The notes under the pieces are model-generated. The model saw only the letters and a list, made by a program, of their open reading frames with translations. It searched no databases and was not told the origin of the DNA. Source: Actinomadura atramentaria DSM 43919 (lineage in GTDB: Bacteria > Actinomycetota > Actinomycetes > Streptosporangiales > Streptosporangiaceae). From it: a DNA stretch of 64,000 nucleotides. The stretch lies in NCBI RefSeq assembly GCF_000381885.1, contig NZ_KB907215.1, forward strand, positions 1-64,000, written 5' to 3'. Made by a program: the position numbers and the translations under genes. This document shows positions 1 to 7,778 of the stretch, in pieces; the stretch's first letter is position 1; each line of letters opens with the position of its first letter.

Positions 1-465
1 CTCGCCTGGCGGCTCGCGGCCGTGCGCGCGCGGGGCACCCCCCGGAGTTTTCGTCCCGGTTCGGGTGGAGACCCCCCTTGGCCGCCCTTCGTTGCGGGGC
101 CTTTTCGCTCGCTGCGCTCGCTTCGGCGGCCCCGCTACGGTCACCGTCTCGTCTACGAGGGTTCCGTGAGAGTTCTCCGAGCCCTATGTGTCCATCTGGT
201 TACAGTTGGAAACCTGGCGGGTGCAGGAGTGTGGCCTCTTCGGCATGCGGGTGGTTGGGCTGGTGCGCGCCCTGACCTTTGACGGTCTTGAAGGGCGGGC
301 TGTGACCGGAGGGAGTCGCGCCCGCGCCGAGATGAAAGCTCCGCTGGTGGGCTGCCTGCACGAGACGAGATTGCTCGGTGGGGACCGGACTCGGTAGATG
401 GTGGAGCGGAAGGGCGTCCGCTGAGGAACTGTCCTCGCGTGGGATGAGGCAGCAAGGCTGGGTGT
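1..465. other. Intergenic region with a partial dispersed repeat; no gene supported
   Basis: No reading frame here has a convincing start or domain; the short frames on both strands overlap one another. The first ~130 bases match, in the same orientation, the repeat family also seen near 13,500-13,740 and, inverted, near 3,890-4,265. Shared pieces are the block around CTCGCCTGGCGGCTCGCGGC and the following GGGCACCCCCC and GGAGACCCCCC blocks. The copy is cut by the window start. Bases 130-465 show nothing further that I can name. Confidence 0.6.
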
Positions 466-490
466 GTGTGGGGGGTGCGGCCCCCCACAC
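466..490 (-). terminator. Hairpin terminator of the thrC/sulfur-carrier operon
   Basis: A perfect 10-bp inverted repeat (GTGTGGGGGG / CCCCCCACAC) with a 5-base loop lies 4 bases beyond the stop codon of the sulfur-carrier gene. Actinobacterial terminators often lack a U-tract, as here. Confidence 0.7.
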
Positions 491-494
491 CCAC

Positions 495-773
495 TCACCC
501 TCCGGCGACCGCCGGGATGATCGAGATCTGGGCGCCCGCGGGAGTCGCGGTGTCGAGGCCGTCGGCGAAGCGGACGTCTTCGTCGCCGACGTAGACGTTG
601 ACGAAGCGGCGGATCTTGCCGTTGTCGTCGAGGACGCGTGCGGCGATGCCCGCGTGGTTGGCGTCCAGGTCGGCGATGACCGCGCGGAGGGTGTCGCCGT
701 CGGCCTTCACCTCGGCCTCGCCGCCGGTGTAGGTCCGCAGGATCGTCGGGATGCGCACGGACACGCTGCTCAT
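495..773 (-). CDS. MoaD/ThiS-family sulfur carrier protein (CysO-like)
   Basis: A 92-residue beta-grasp (ubiquitin-like) protein ending in the di-glycine AVAGG that sulfur carriers need for adenylation and thiocarboxylation. Length and the C-terminal GG fit the MoaD/ThiS/CysO family. It lies 51 bp downstream of threonine synthase on the same strand, so it is probably co-transcribed behind the SAM riboswitch. By analogy with mycobacterial CysO it may donate sulfide for cysteine or homocysteine synthesis; that role is inferred. A molybdopterin MoaD is possible, but no moa gene is nearby. A strong hairpin follows the stop. Confidence 0.85.
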   Translation of the reverse strand: MSSVSVRIPTILRTYTGGEAEVKADGDTLRAVIADLDANHAGIAARVLDDNGKIRRFVNVYVGDEDVRFADGLDTATPAGAQISIIPAVAGG

Positions 774-824
774 GCTGGCTCTCCTAAGTGTTCGCTTGCG
801 ATGTGGGCCGGGACGGGGCGCGGG

Positions 825-2090
825 TCAGCCGAGGCCCGCGTCGCGGAACGCCTTGAGCGTCGGCGCGATGTGCGCGGTCGGGGCGACCTGCGGCGCGACC
901 GCGTCGAGCGTCTTGAGGCCGTCGCCGGAGTTGATGACGACGGTCTCGGCGGCGGGGTCGAGGCGGCCCTCGTCGATGAGCTTCTTGAGGACGCCGATGG
1001 TGACGCCGCCGGCGGTCTCGCCGAAGATGCCCTCGGTGCGGGCGAGGAGGCGGATGCCGTCGACGACCTGCTCGTCGGTGACGTCCTCGACGGCCCCGCC
1101 GGTGCGGCGCGCGACGTCCAGGACGTACGGGCCGTCGGCGGGGTTCCCGATCGCGAGGGACTTGGCGATGGTGTCGGGCTTCACGGGCCGGACGACGTCG
1201 TGCCCGGCCTTGAAGGCCGTCGAAACCGGCCCGCAGCCCGCGGCCTGCGCGCCGTACACGCGGTACGGCTTGTCCTCGACGAGCCCGAGCTTGATGAACT
1301 CCTGGAACGCCTTGTCGATCTTGGTGAGCTGGGAGCCGGACGCGACCGGCACGACGATCTGGTCGGGCAGCCGCCAGCCGAGCTGCTCGGCGATCTCGTA
1401 GCCGAGCGTCTTGGAGCCCTCGGCGTAGTACGGGCGGACGTTGACGTTGACGAACGCCCAGTCCTCCTGCTCCCCGGCGATCTCGGAGGCGAGGCGGTTG
1501 ACGTCGTCGTAGTTGCCGTCGACGGTGACGAACGTCCCGCCGTACACGGCCGTCGTGATGATCTTCTGCGTCTCCAGATTGGACGGCACGAAGACGGCGC
1601 TGCGGATTCCGGCGCGAGCCGCGGCGGCGGCGACGGCGTTGGCGAGGTTGCCGGTGGACGGGCACGCGAGGACCTTGAAGCCCAGTTCGCGGGCGGCGGC
1701 GAGCGCGACGGCGACGACGCGGTCCTTGAACGAGTGGGTCGGGTTGCCGCTGTCGTCCTTGACCCAGAGCCGCTGGAGCCCGAGGGACTCGGCGAGGTTG
1801 TCGGCGCGGACGAGCCGCGTCAGGCCGGGCTCGGTGTTGGGCGTCTCGGCGACGTTGGCGGGGACGGGCAGCAGCCCCCGGTAGCGCCAGATGTTGGCCG
1901 GGCCGGACTCGATGTCCGCGCGGGTGAGCCCGCCGAAGTCGTATTCGATCTCCAGCGGGCCGAAACACTCCTCGCACGCGTAGTGGGCGCCGAGGGCGCG
2001 CCGGTGGCCGCATTCGCGGCAGACGAGCGCCGTCGCGGGGCCGAGGTTCCCGGCGGGCGTGAGTTCAGAGTCGACAGGCGTGGTCGCCAT
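825..2090 (-). CDS. thrC: Threonine synthase
   Basis: Converts O-phosphohomoserine to threonine with PLP. The N-terminus has a Zn-ribbon (CRECGH ... CEECFG), typical of the long actinobacterial ThrC type, followed by the PLP lysine motif SFKDR and the glycine-rich phosphate loop STGNLA. I chose the ATG at 2090 (MATTPVDSEL) because a strong GGGGAGAAAGGG site precedes it; a start 36 bp upstream would lie within the riboswitch. The product is 421 residues, a normal length. The gene is led by a SAM riboswitch and followed by the sulfur-carrier gene, so methionine/SAM status likely controls this branch point. Confidence 0.95.
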   Translation of the reverse strand: MATTPVDSELTPAGNLGPATALVCRECGHRRALGAHYACEECFGPLEIEYDFGGLTRADIESGPANIWRYRGLLPVPANVAETPNTEPGLTRLVRADNLAESLGLQRLWVKDDSGNPTHSFKDRVVAVALAAARELGFKVLACPSTGNLANAVAAAAARAGIRSAVFVPSNLETQKIITTAVYGGTFVTVDGNYDDVNRLASEIAGEQEDWAFVNVNVRPYYAEGSKTLGYEIAEQLGWRLPDQIVVPVASGSQLTKIDKAFQEFIKLGLVEDKPYRVYGAQAAGCGPVSTAFKAGHDVVRPVKPDTIAKSLAIGNPADGPYVLDVARRTGGAVEDVTDEQVVDGIRLLARTEGIFGETAGGVTIGVLKKLIDEGRLDPAAETVVINSGDGLKTLDAVAPQVAPTAHIAPTLKAFRDAGLG

Positions 2091-2107
2091 GAGCGAGGCC
2101 CTTTCTC

Positions 2108-2245
2108 CCCATCTTTCCTGCGCCACCTTGGTCGCAGGCCGGAGTTGGCACCATCTCCCGGCCGGCCCCGCAGGATCGCGAGCGCTGTCGTGCCGAGTGG
2201 TTGCCGGGGCTTCAACGGGCCGGTCCCTCCACCCCTCTGGATGAG
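2108..2245 (-). promoter_or_regulatory. SAM riboswitch (S-box / SAM-I) in the thrC leader
   Basis: Read on the minus strand, the leader carries the S-box consensus blocks in order: AGAGGGGTGGAGGGACCGGC, CCGTTGAAGCCCCGGCAACC, then GGTGCCAACTCC, followed by a P4-like stem (CCTGCGACC...GCGCAGG). A P1 helix can form between CTCATC (2245-2240) and GATGGG (2113-2108). The 3' strand of P1 runs into the thrC Shine-Dalgarno tract, so SAM-stabilised P1 could mask the ribosome site. I see no separate intrinsic terminator, so control is probably translational. Confidence 0.92.
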
Positions 2246-2442
2246 CGATATGAAGTTGTGTGCGTAACTTTACATGATTCGCCCGATTAGCCAGGAAGGC
2301 GGGTCGGGGTTCGCCCGGCTTGGCCGGGACCGTTCCGACCGTACCCCGGCACGCGCAAGATCACGCGCGGGTTTTCCGCGGGTCCGATCCCGGCCCGGGG
2401 GCGGCGTGGCGCGGACGCGGCCCGGCTGAGATCCTGGCGACC

Positions 2443-3870
2443 ATGAGCCAAGTGCTGGTGGCGTCGAACCGCGGGCCCGTCTCGTTCTCCACCGCGGGCG
2501 ACGGCTCGCTCGTCGCCCGCCGGGGCGGCGGCGGCCTGGTGTCCGGGCTCGCCGGACTGCGCGGCGACGTGCTGTGGGTCTGCGCGGCCCTCTCGGAGGC
2601 CGACCGGACCGCCGCGCGCAAGGCCCCCGACGGGCGGCTCGACGAAGCCGGGCACGACGTCGGCGGCACCGCCGTCCGCATGCTCGACATCCCCGCCGCC
2701 ACGTACGAGCGCGCCTACAACGGCATGGCCAACTCGACACTGTGGTTCGTCCACCATCTGCTGTACGACACCCCGAACGCGCCGTGCTTCGACGCGCGGG
2801 CCCGCCGCGACCGGCAGTCCTACGAGGCGTACAACGCGGCGTTCGCCGACGCCCTCGCGCGCGACGCCGCGCCCGGCGCGAAGGTCGTCGTGCAGGACTA
2901 CCACCTGTCGCTGACGCCCGCGATGCTGCGCGAACGCCGTCCCGACCTGCGGATCGGGCACTTCTCGCACACGCCGTGGGCGCCGCCGGAGTACTTCCGG
3001 CTGCTCCCGGACGACCTCGGGGCCGAACTGCTGGCCGGGGTCCTCGGCGCGGACCAGGCAGGGTTCCTGACCGAGCGGTGGGCGTCGGCGTTCCTCGACT
3101 GCTGCGCGCTGCTGCCGGGCGCGCGGGTGGACCGGGCCGCGCGGACCGTCCGCTACGCGGGGCGCGTCACGCGCGTCGGCGTCCACGGGCTCGGGGTGGA
3201 CGGGGCCGCGCTGCGCGAGCGCGCCGCCGCTCCGGACGTCGCCGAGCGCGCGGCGGCGCTGCGGGCGCGGGTCGGCGGCCGGAAGCTCGTCGTGCGCGTG
3301 GACCGGACGGAGCTGTCCAAGAACATCGTCCGGGGCCTGGCCGCCTACCGGGAACTGCTCACGAACCATCCCGAGTGGCGGGGCCGGGTCGTCCACCTGG
3401 CGTTCGCGTACCCGTCCCGGACGGATCTGGCGAGTTACCGCGCCTACACCGAGACCGTGCTGCGGACGGCCGAGGAGATCAACGCCGAGTTCGGCACGCC
3501 GGACTGGCAACCGCTGATCGTCGAGGTGAACGACGACTACCCGCGCTCGCTGGCGGCGTACCGGCTGGCGGACGTGCTGCTGGTGAACCCGATCCGCGAC
3601 GGCATGAACCTCGTCGCGAAGGAGGGCCCGGCGCTGTCGGACGACGGGTGCGCGCTGGTGCTCTCCCGCGAGGCGGGCGCGGCCGCGGACCTGGGCGAGG
3701 ACGCGCTGCTGGTCAACCCGTTCGACGTCTCCCAGACGGCGGAGGCCCTGCACCGCGCCCTCCTGATGCCCGCCGAGGAACGCGCCCGCCGCTGCACCCG
3801 CCTGGCCGAGGCTGCGACGGCCCTGCCCCCGCAACGCTGGTTCAGCGACCAGTTGGACGAGTTGAAGTAG
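2443..3870 (+). CDS. otsA: Alpha,alpha-trehalose-phosphate synthase (GT20)
   Basis: Makes trehalose 6-phosphate from a nucleotide-glucose and glucose 6-phosphate in the cytosol. The start at MSQVLVASNRGPVSF gives 475 residues and places the family N-terminal SNRGPVS at residue 8; longer in-frame extensions are compositionally poor. GT20 landmarks seen are DYHLSLTPAMLR, GHFSHTPWAPPEYF, the acceptor/UDP loop VDRTELSKNI and RDGMNLVAKE near the C-terminus. The partner phosphatase, otsB, is 5.5 kb away on the other strand. It is transcribed alone and faces the sigma-factor gene across a repeat-filled gap. Confidence 0.95.
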   Translation: MSQVLVASNRGPVSFSTAGDGSLVARRGGGGLVSGLAGLRGDVLWVCAALSEADRTAARKAPDGRLDEAGHDVGGTAVRMLDIPAATYERAYNGMANSTLWFVHHLLYDTPNAPCFDARARRDRQSYEAYNAAFADALARDAAPGAKVVVQDYHLSLTPAMLRERRPDLRIGHFSHTPWAPPEYFRLLPDDLGAELLAGVLGADQAGFLTERWASAFLDCCALLPGARVDRAARTVRYAGRVTRVGVHGLGVDGAALRERAAAPDVAERAAALRARVGGRKLVVRVDRTELSKNIVRGLAAYRELLTNHPEWRGRVVHLAFAYPSRTDLASYRAYTETVLRTAEEINAEFGTPDWQPLIVEVNDDYPRSLAAYRLADVLLVNPIRDGMNLVAKEGPALSDDGCALVLSREAGAAADLGEDALLVNPFDVSQTAEALHRALLMPAEERARRCTRLAEAATALPPQRWFSDQLDELK

Positions 3871-3889
3871 GCAACAGAAGCCCGCAACA

Positions 3890-4268
3890 ACAGCAACCAC
3901 CAGGGACCCACACCCGCGCAAGCGAGGAACCGTGGGGCACCGGCGGGCGCACGGCCACGAGCCGCCAGGCGAGCATCCGGCCGCGCGCAGCGCGGAGGAT
4001 GCACCGCAGCGAGCGCATGCGAGCGAGGACCCATGCTCCGCGCCGCGGGTGGCTTGGCGGGTCGCTCCCCACAGCGTTACGAGCAGGAACTGCGGGGGGT
4101 CTACACCCGCGCAAGCGCGAAACCCTGGGGGGTGCCCGGCGGGCGCACGGCCGCGAGCGCCAGCGAGTGGCCGGGCGCGCGCAGCGCGGAGGATGCACCG
4201 GAACGGAGCGCCAGCGGAGTGAGGATGCATCCTCCGCGCCGCGGGGGGCGTCGGGGGTCGACCCCCGA
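3890..4268 (-). repeat. Two inverted copies of a dispersed intergenic repeat, ending in a palindrome
   Basis: The 408-bp gap between otsA and the sigma-factor gene contains two similar blocks (about 3,895-4,040 and 4,095-4,250) that share CACCCGCGCAAGCG, GGCGGGCGCACGGCC and GCGCAGCGCGGAGGATGCA. Their reverse complement matches the blocks at 1-130 and 13,503-13,680. At 4251-4268 the perfect palindrome TCGGGGGTCGACCCCCGA sits just past the sigma-factor stop and may serve as a terminator. No gene is supported in this gap. Confidence 0.7.
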
Positions 4269-4278
4269 CAATGTCACC

Positions 4279-4830
4279 TCACGAGTAGCTCTCGCCCAGG
4301 GTCTGGCGTACCTGCTTCCTCGCCTCGTGGATGCGGGACTTCACCGTTCCCAGTGGGAGCTGGAGCTGTTCGGCGATCTCCGCGTACTCCAGTTGGGAGA
4401 CGTCGCGGAGGACGAGCGCCTGGATCAGGTCCGGTTTGCGCGCTTCGAGGTCTTCCATCGCGTCGAGGATGTCGACGCGGGAGCCCGCGATGACGCTCGT
4501 GCGGCGCGGGTCGGGGCGCTGCTGGGGCAGTTCGCCGGCCTGTTCGACGGAGCGTCGTTTGAGGGAGCGGTAGGTCGACCGGGCGGAGTTCGCGACGACG
4601 ACGTGCAGCCACGTGCTGAACCGGGAGCGGCCCTCGAACCGGTGGATGTTCCGCGCGACCTGCAGCAGCGCGTCCTGGCAGGCTTCTTCGGCGTCCTGCC
4701 GGCAGGGCAGGAAGCGGGCGCTGTGCCGCAGGACGTCGGGTTCGATTCTGCGGATGAGTTCGTTCAGGGCTCCTTGGTCTCCTCGGGCGGCCTGCACCGC
4801 CAGGTGTTCGGTCCTTTCGTCGAATGCCAT
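4279..4830 (-). CDS. RNA polymerase sigma factor, sigma-70/ECF family
   Basis: A 183-residue two-domain sigma factor. Region 2 is seen around CRQDAEEACQDALLQVARNI and FEGRSRFSTWLHVVVAN, and region 4 as the helix-turn-helix EYAEIAEQLQLPLGTVKSRI, whose LPLGTVKSRI motif is diagnostic. I placed the start at MAFDERTEHL (4830); an upstream in-frame ATG at 4863 would reach into the divergent promoter. No anti-sigma gene is adjacent. The divergent neighbour is a membrane Ser/Thr kinase whose start lies 58 bp away, so the two share a promoter region and may be linked by phosphorylation (inference). Confidence 0.9.
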   Translation of the reverse strand: MAFDERTEHLAVQAARGDQGALNELIRRIEPDVLRHSARFLPCRQDAEEACQDALLQVARNIHRFEGRSRFSTWLHVVVANSARSTYRSLKRRSVEQAGELPQQRPDPRRTSVIAGSRVDILDAMEDLEARKPDLIQALVLRDVSQLEYAEIAEQLQLPLGTVKSRIHEARKQVRQTLGESYS

Positions 4831-4888
4831 CGCCGCAGCCTCAATGCTCGTTCGCGCACACACCCCGTTTGTTGGGCATGATACGGGA

Positions 4889-6967
4889 GTGTCCTTCCCA
4901 CCTGCCGTCGGTCGTTACCGAATCGAACGCGTCCTCGGATCGGGGGCGTTCGCGTCCGTGTGGCTCGGGCACGACGAGGCCCTGGACTCCCCGGTCGCCA
5001 TCAAGGTGCTGGCGGGGAGCCTGGTGGACGACCTCGACGTCCGCAGCCGTTTCCTGGAGGAGGCGCGCATTCTGCGGCGCGCGGACTCGGAGCGGCTGAT
5101 CCGCGTCCACGACATCGGGGAGCTGCCGGACCGGCGGCCGTACTTCGTCATGCCGTACGCGGATCGGGGGACGCTCGCGGACCGCATGCGGGACCGTCCG
5201 CTGCCGCTCGGCGAGGCGCTGGCGCTGGCCGAGGAGATCGCGTACGGGGTCGAGGTCATCAACGCGCTCGGGGTGATCCACCGGGACCTGAAGCCGTCGA
5301 ACGTGCTGTTCCAGTCGGTGCGGGGCGGCGGGGAGCGGCTGCTGATCGCGGACCTCGGGCTGGCGAAGGCGCTGGCGCACGCGTCGGGGGCGTTCACGCT
5401 GCCGGTGGGGACGCCGGGGTACATGTCGCCGGAGCAGGCGCGGTTCGGCGGCGGGCTGGACGTGCGCGCGGACGTGTACGGGCTCGGCGCGCTGACGTAC
5501 CACCTGGTGGCGGGGCGCGCGCCGGGGCCGCCGCCGGTCCGCAGGCGGCCGGGCGAGCTGCGCGACGGCGTGCCGCAGGAGGTGGACGACGTCATCCTGC
5601 GGGCGCTCGCGCCGGAGCGGGACCAGCGGTTCCCGACGGCGGAGGACTTCGCGGAGGCCGTCGCGGGGGTGCGGGCGTCGCTGCCGTCGCTGGCGGTGCC
5701 CGCCGCGCCGTCTCCCGCGCCGCCGGCCGAGCCGTCCGCGCCGTTCCCGGGGCCGCCCGCGTCGGGGCTGGAGGAGACGGTGCTGGACGGGGACCGATCG
5801 TCGGTGCCGCGTCCGCAGGCCGGACCGCCGCCGTCCGTCCCGCCGCCCCGGCCGCCGTTCGCGGAGCCGGACACGCTGCCGGACGAGGAGGCGGAGCCGA
5901 CCGTCGTGGACCGCCCGTCGCGGCGGCGGCCGGTGGACGACCGGACGGCGTCGCTGCCGCTGCCCGCTCCCCCGCCGGGGATGACGGACGGGAAGACGGC
6001 GGTGTTCCCCTCGTCCGGGCCGTTCGACGGCGGGCCGCCGCAACCGCTGCCGCAGGCCCCGCCGCCCGGCCCGCCGTTCGGCGGACCGCCTGGTTCGCAG
6101 CACGGGTCTCAGCACGGGTCTCAGCACGGGCCGCCGCACGGGTCTCAGCACGGCCCGCCGGGTTCCCAGCCGGGGCTGTCCGGCCCGCCGGGTTCCCAGC
6201 ATGGGCCGCCCGGTTCCCAACCGGGGCCGTCCGGCGCGCCCGGCGCGCAGCACGGCCCGCCCGGTTCACAGCCCGGGCCGCCCGGGGCGCAGCACGGACC
6301 GCCCGGCGCGCCGGGTTCCCAGCTCGGCCCGCCCGGACCGCCGCGGCCCAAGCGCGGTCCGTCGCGCCGTACCGCGACGATGCTGGCGGTCGCCGCGGGC
6401 GTACTGGTCGTCGCGCTCGTCGGCGGCCTCCTGCTCGGCACGCTGTTCTCCGGCGGCGGCGACCCGAAGCCGGTGAAGCCGACGCTCCCCGCCGACTTCG
6501 TCCAGTTCGGCGACGCGTCGGGCAAGATCCGGTTCGCGGCCCCCAAGGCGTGGCCGAAGGCGGCCGAGCCGACGTGGCGGCCGTCCTCGGTGGGCCTGGC
6601 CGACGCGGCGGCCCGCCCGGTGCTGCGCGCGACGCCGGACATGGCGGCGTTCCTCGGCGACGGCAAGGGCGCGGGCGTGTTCGTCGGCCTCACGACGGAC
6701 GTCGGCGCGGGCAAGCTGCCGCCGCCGAGCGCGACGCGGCACGCGTCCTGTGCGAAGGGCGCGCCGGAGAACTACACGTCTCCCGACAAGGCGCTGACGG
6801 GCACGATCACGCGGTTCACCCGCTGCCCGTCCGGGACGCCGTCGGTGACCGAGGTCGGCCTGCGCGACCGCGGCGGCAAGTTCGGCGCGTGGGTCCGCGT
6901 CAAGGAGACCGACGACCGCAGGCTGACGAACACGATCCTCGACTCGCTCAAGCTCAGCGCTCCCTAG
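4889..6967 (+). CDS. Membrane Ser/Thr protein kinase with Pro/Gly/Gln-rich juxtamembrane region
   Basis: A 692-residue Hanks-type kinase. Catalytic features are the glycine loop (LGSGAFASV), VAIKVL, HRDLKPSNVL, DLG in place of DFG (DLGLAKA) and GTPGYMSPEQ. A ~230-residue Pro-rich region follows, including about ten short repeats of the type PPGSQHG/PPGSQPG (window ~6,080-6,330). Next come one transmembrane helix (MLAVAAGVLVVALVGGLLLG) and a ~150-residue extracellular domain with two cysteines and no PASTA repeats. The GTG at 4889 places the kinase domain at the N-terminus. The ligand is unknown. A strong hairpin follows the stop. Confidence 0.92.
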   Translation: MSFPPAVGRYRIERVLGSGAFASVWLGHDEALDSPVAIKVLAGSLVDDLDVRSRFLEEARILRRADSERLIRVHDIGELPDRRPYFVMPYADRGTLADRMRDRPLPLGEALALAEEIAYGVEVINALGVIHRDLKPSNVLFQSVRGGGERLLIADLGLAKALAHASGAFTLPVGTPGYMSPEQARFGGGLDVRADVYGLGALTYHLVAGRAPGPPPVRRRPGELRDGVPQEVDDVILRALAPERDQRFPTAEDFAEAVAGVRASLPSLAVPAAPSPAPPAEPSAPFPGPPASGLEETVLDGDRSSVPRPQAGPPPSVPPPRPPFAEPDTLPDEEAEPTVVDRPSRRRPVDDRTASLPLPAPPPGMTDGKTAVFPSSGPFDGGPPQPLPQAPPPGPPFGGPPGSQHGSQHGSQHGPPHGSQHGPPGSQPGLSGPPGSQHGPPGSQPGPSGAPGAQHGPPGSQPGPPGAQHGPPGAPGSQLGPPGPPRPKRGPSRRTATMLAVAAGVLVVALVGGLLLGTLFSGGGDPKPVKPTLPADFVQFGDASGKIRFAAPKAWPKAAEPTWRPSSVGLADAAARPVLRATPDMAAFLGDGKGAGVFVGLTTDVGAGKLPPPSATRHASCAKGAPENYTSPDKALTGTITRFTRCPSGTPSVTEVGLRDRGGKFGAWVRVKETDDRRLTNTILDSLKLSAP

Positions 6968-6989
6968 TTCCGCAGCCCTCCGGGCGGCG

Positions 6990-7018
6990 GCCGAACCGGG
7001 CCGTCCGCCCGGTTCGGC
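6990..7018 (+). terminator. Hairpin terminator after the Ser/Thr kinase gene
   Basis: A perfect 12-bp stem (GCCGAACCGGGC / GCCCGGTTCGGC) around the 5-base loop CGTCC, 23 bases beyond the kinase stop codon. Confidence 0.8.
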
Positions 7019-7060
7019 ATGCCCGCGCCCGGGAATGCCAGTTGCATCGCGAGTGTTCAC

Positions 7061-7070
7061 CGATATATCG
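7061..7070. promoter_or_regulatory. Candidate PadR operator/promoter
   Basis: The perfect palindrome CGATATATCG stands out as AT-rich against the GC background and lies 32 bp upstream of the PadR start codon; TCAATGCATCGA follows directly. PadR proteins commonly repress their own genes through AT-rich dyads, so this is the best candidate autoregulatory site. It could equally overlap a -10 element. Confidence 0.45.
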
Positions 7071-7102
7071 TCAATGCATCGACAACGATGAAGGAGACCA
7101 CG

Positions 7103-7723
7103 ATGCGAAGCCATCACCACCACCACGAGCGCGGAGAGCGCACCGACGACCGGCGTGCCCGCCGCGACCCCTTCGGCTGGGGCGGGCCCGGTTTCGGGCC
7201 CGGCGGTCCGGGGTTCGGGCCGGGATTCGGTCCCGGCGGCCACGGCGGCCGGGGGCGCGGCGGCGGACGCGGCCGCCGGACCCGGCGCGGCAACGTCCGC
7301 GCCGCCCTGCTGGCGCTGCTCGTCGAGCGGCCCATGCACGGCTACGAGATGATCCAGGAACTCGACTCCCGCACCGGCGGCGTCTGGCGGCCGAGCCCCG
7401 GCTCCGTCTACCCGACGCTGCAAATGTTGGAGGACGAGGGCCTGGTGACCAGCCGGGAGGACGGCGGCAAGCGCCTGTTCGCCCTCACCGACGCCGGGAC
7501 CGCCGAGGCCGCGACCCAGACCACGCCCCCGTGGGACGAGGTCACCGCCGCCGCGGGCGAGAACGCGCTGCGCGGCCGGGAGGCGTTCATGCAGCTCATG
7601 GGCGCGCTTCAGCAGGTCATGGCGGTCGGCAGCGAGAGCCAGAAGGCGCGCGCGCTGGAGGTCGTCAACGACGCCCGCCGCCGCGTGTACGGCATCCTCG
7701 CCGACGACCCCGCGGCCGAGTGA
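7103..7723 (+). CDS. PadR-family transcriptional regulator
   Basis: A 206-residue cytosolic repressor type. The start at MRSHHHHHERG has AAGGAGA five to six bases upstream. Residues 1-60 form an unusual natural His- and Gly/Phe/Pro-rich leader (HHHHH, then FGPGGPGFGPGFGPGG), followed by a basic GRGRRTRRGN stretch. The PadR winged helix follows (ALLALLVERPMHGYEMIQEL, SPGSVYPTLQMLEDEGLVTS), with a C-terminal helical region. The leader's His/Gly content could bind metal or be disordered; this is inference. No adjacent transporter reveals its target. Confidence 0.92.
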   Translation: MRSHHHHHERGERTDDRRARRDPFGWGGPGFGPGGPGFGPGFGPGGHGGRGRGGGRGRRTRRGNVRAALLALLVERPMHGYEMIQELDSRTGGVWRPSPGSVYPTLQMLEDEGLVTSREDGGKRLFALTDAGTAEAATQTTPPWDEVTAAAGENALRGREAFMQLMGALQQVMAVGSESQKARALEVVNDARRRVYGILADDPAAE

Positions 7724-7739
7724 CCGGCCCGGAACGCGG

Positions 7740-7772
7740 ACGCCGCGCATCCCGAACCGGGGTGCGCGGCGT
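7740..7772. terminator. Bidirectional hairpin between convergent genes
   Basis: Inverted repeat of about 14 bp (ACGCCGCGCA-TCCC / GGGG-TGCGCGGCGT) with a short GAACC loop. It sits between the PadR gene (plus) and the membrane-protein gene (minus), 16 and 6 bases from their stop codons. Confidence 0.75.
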
Positions 7773-7778
7773 TCGCCG

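Noticed and set aside
378..2267. 629-codon plus-strand frame over the thrC operon
   Set aside because: It is antisense to thrC and the sulfur-carrier gene, is Asp/Gly/Arg/Val-biased, and has no ribosome site or domain; a high-GC shadow frame.
2287..4230. 647-codon minus-strand frame antisense to otsA and through the intergenic repeats
   Set aside because: It covers the real otsA in antisense and the dispersed repeats; its terminal Arg/Ala/Pro peptide comes from the repeats.
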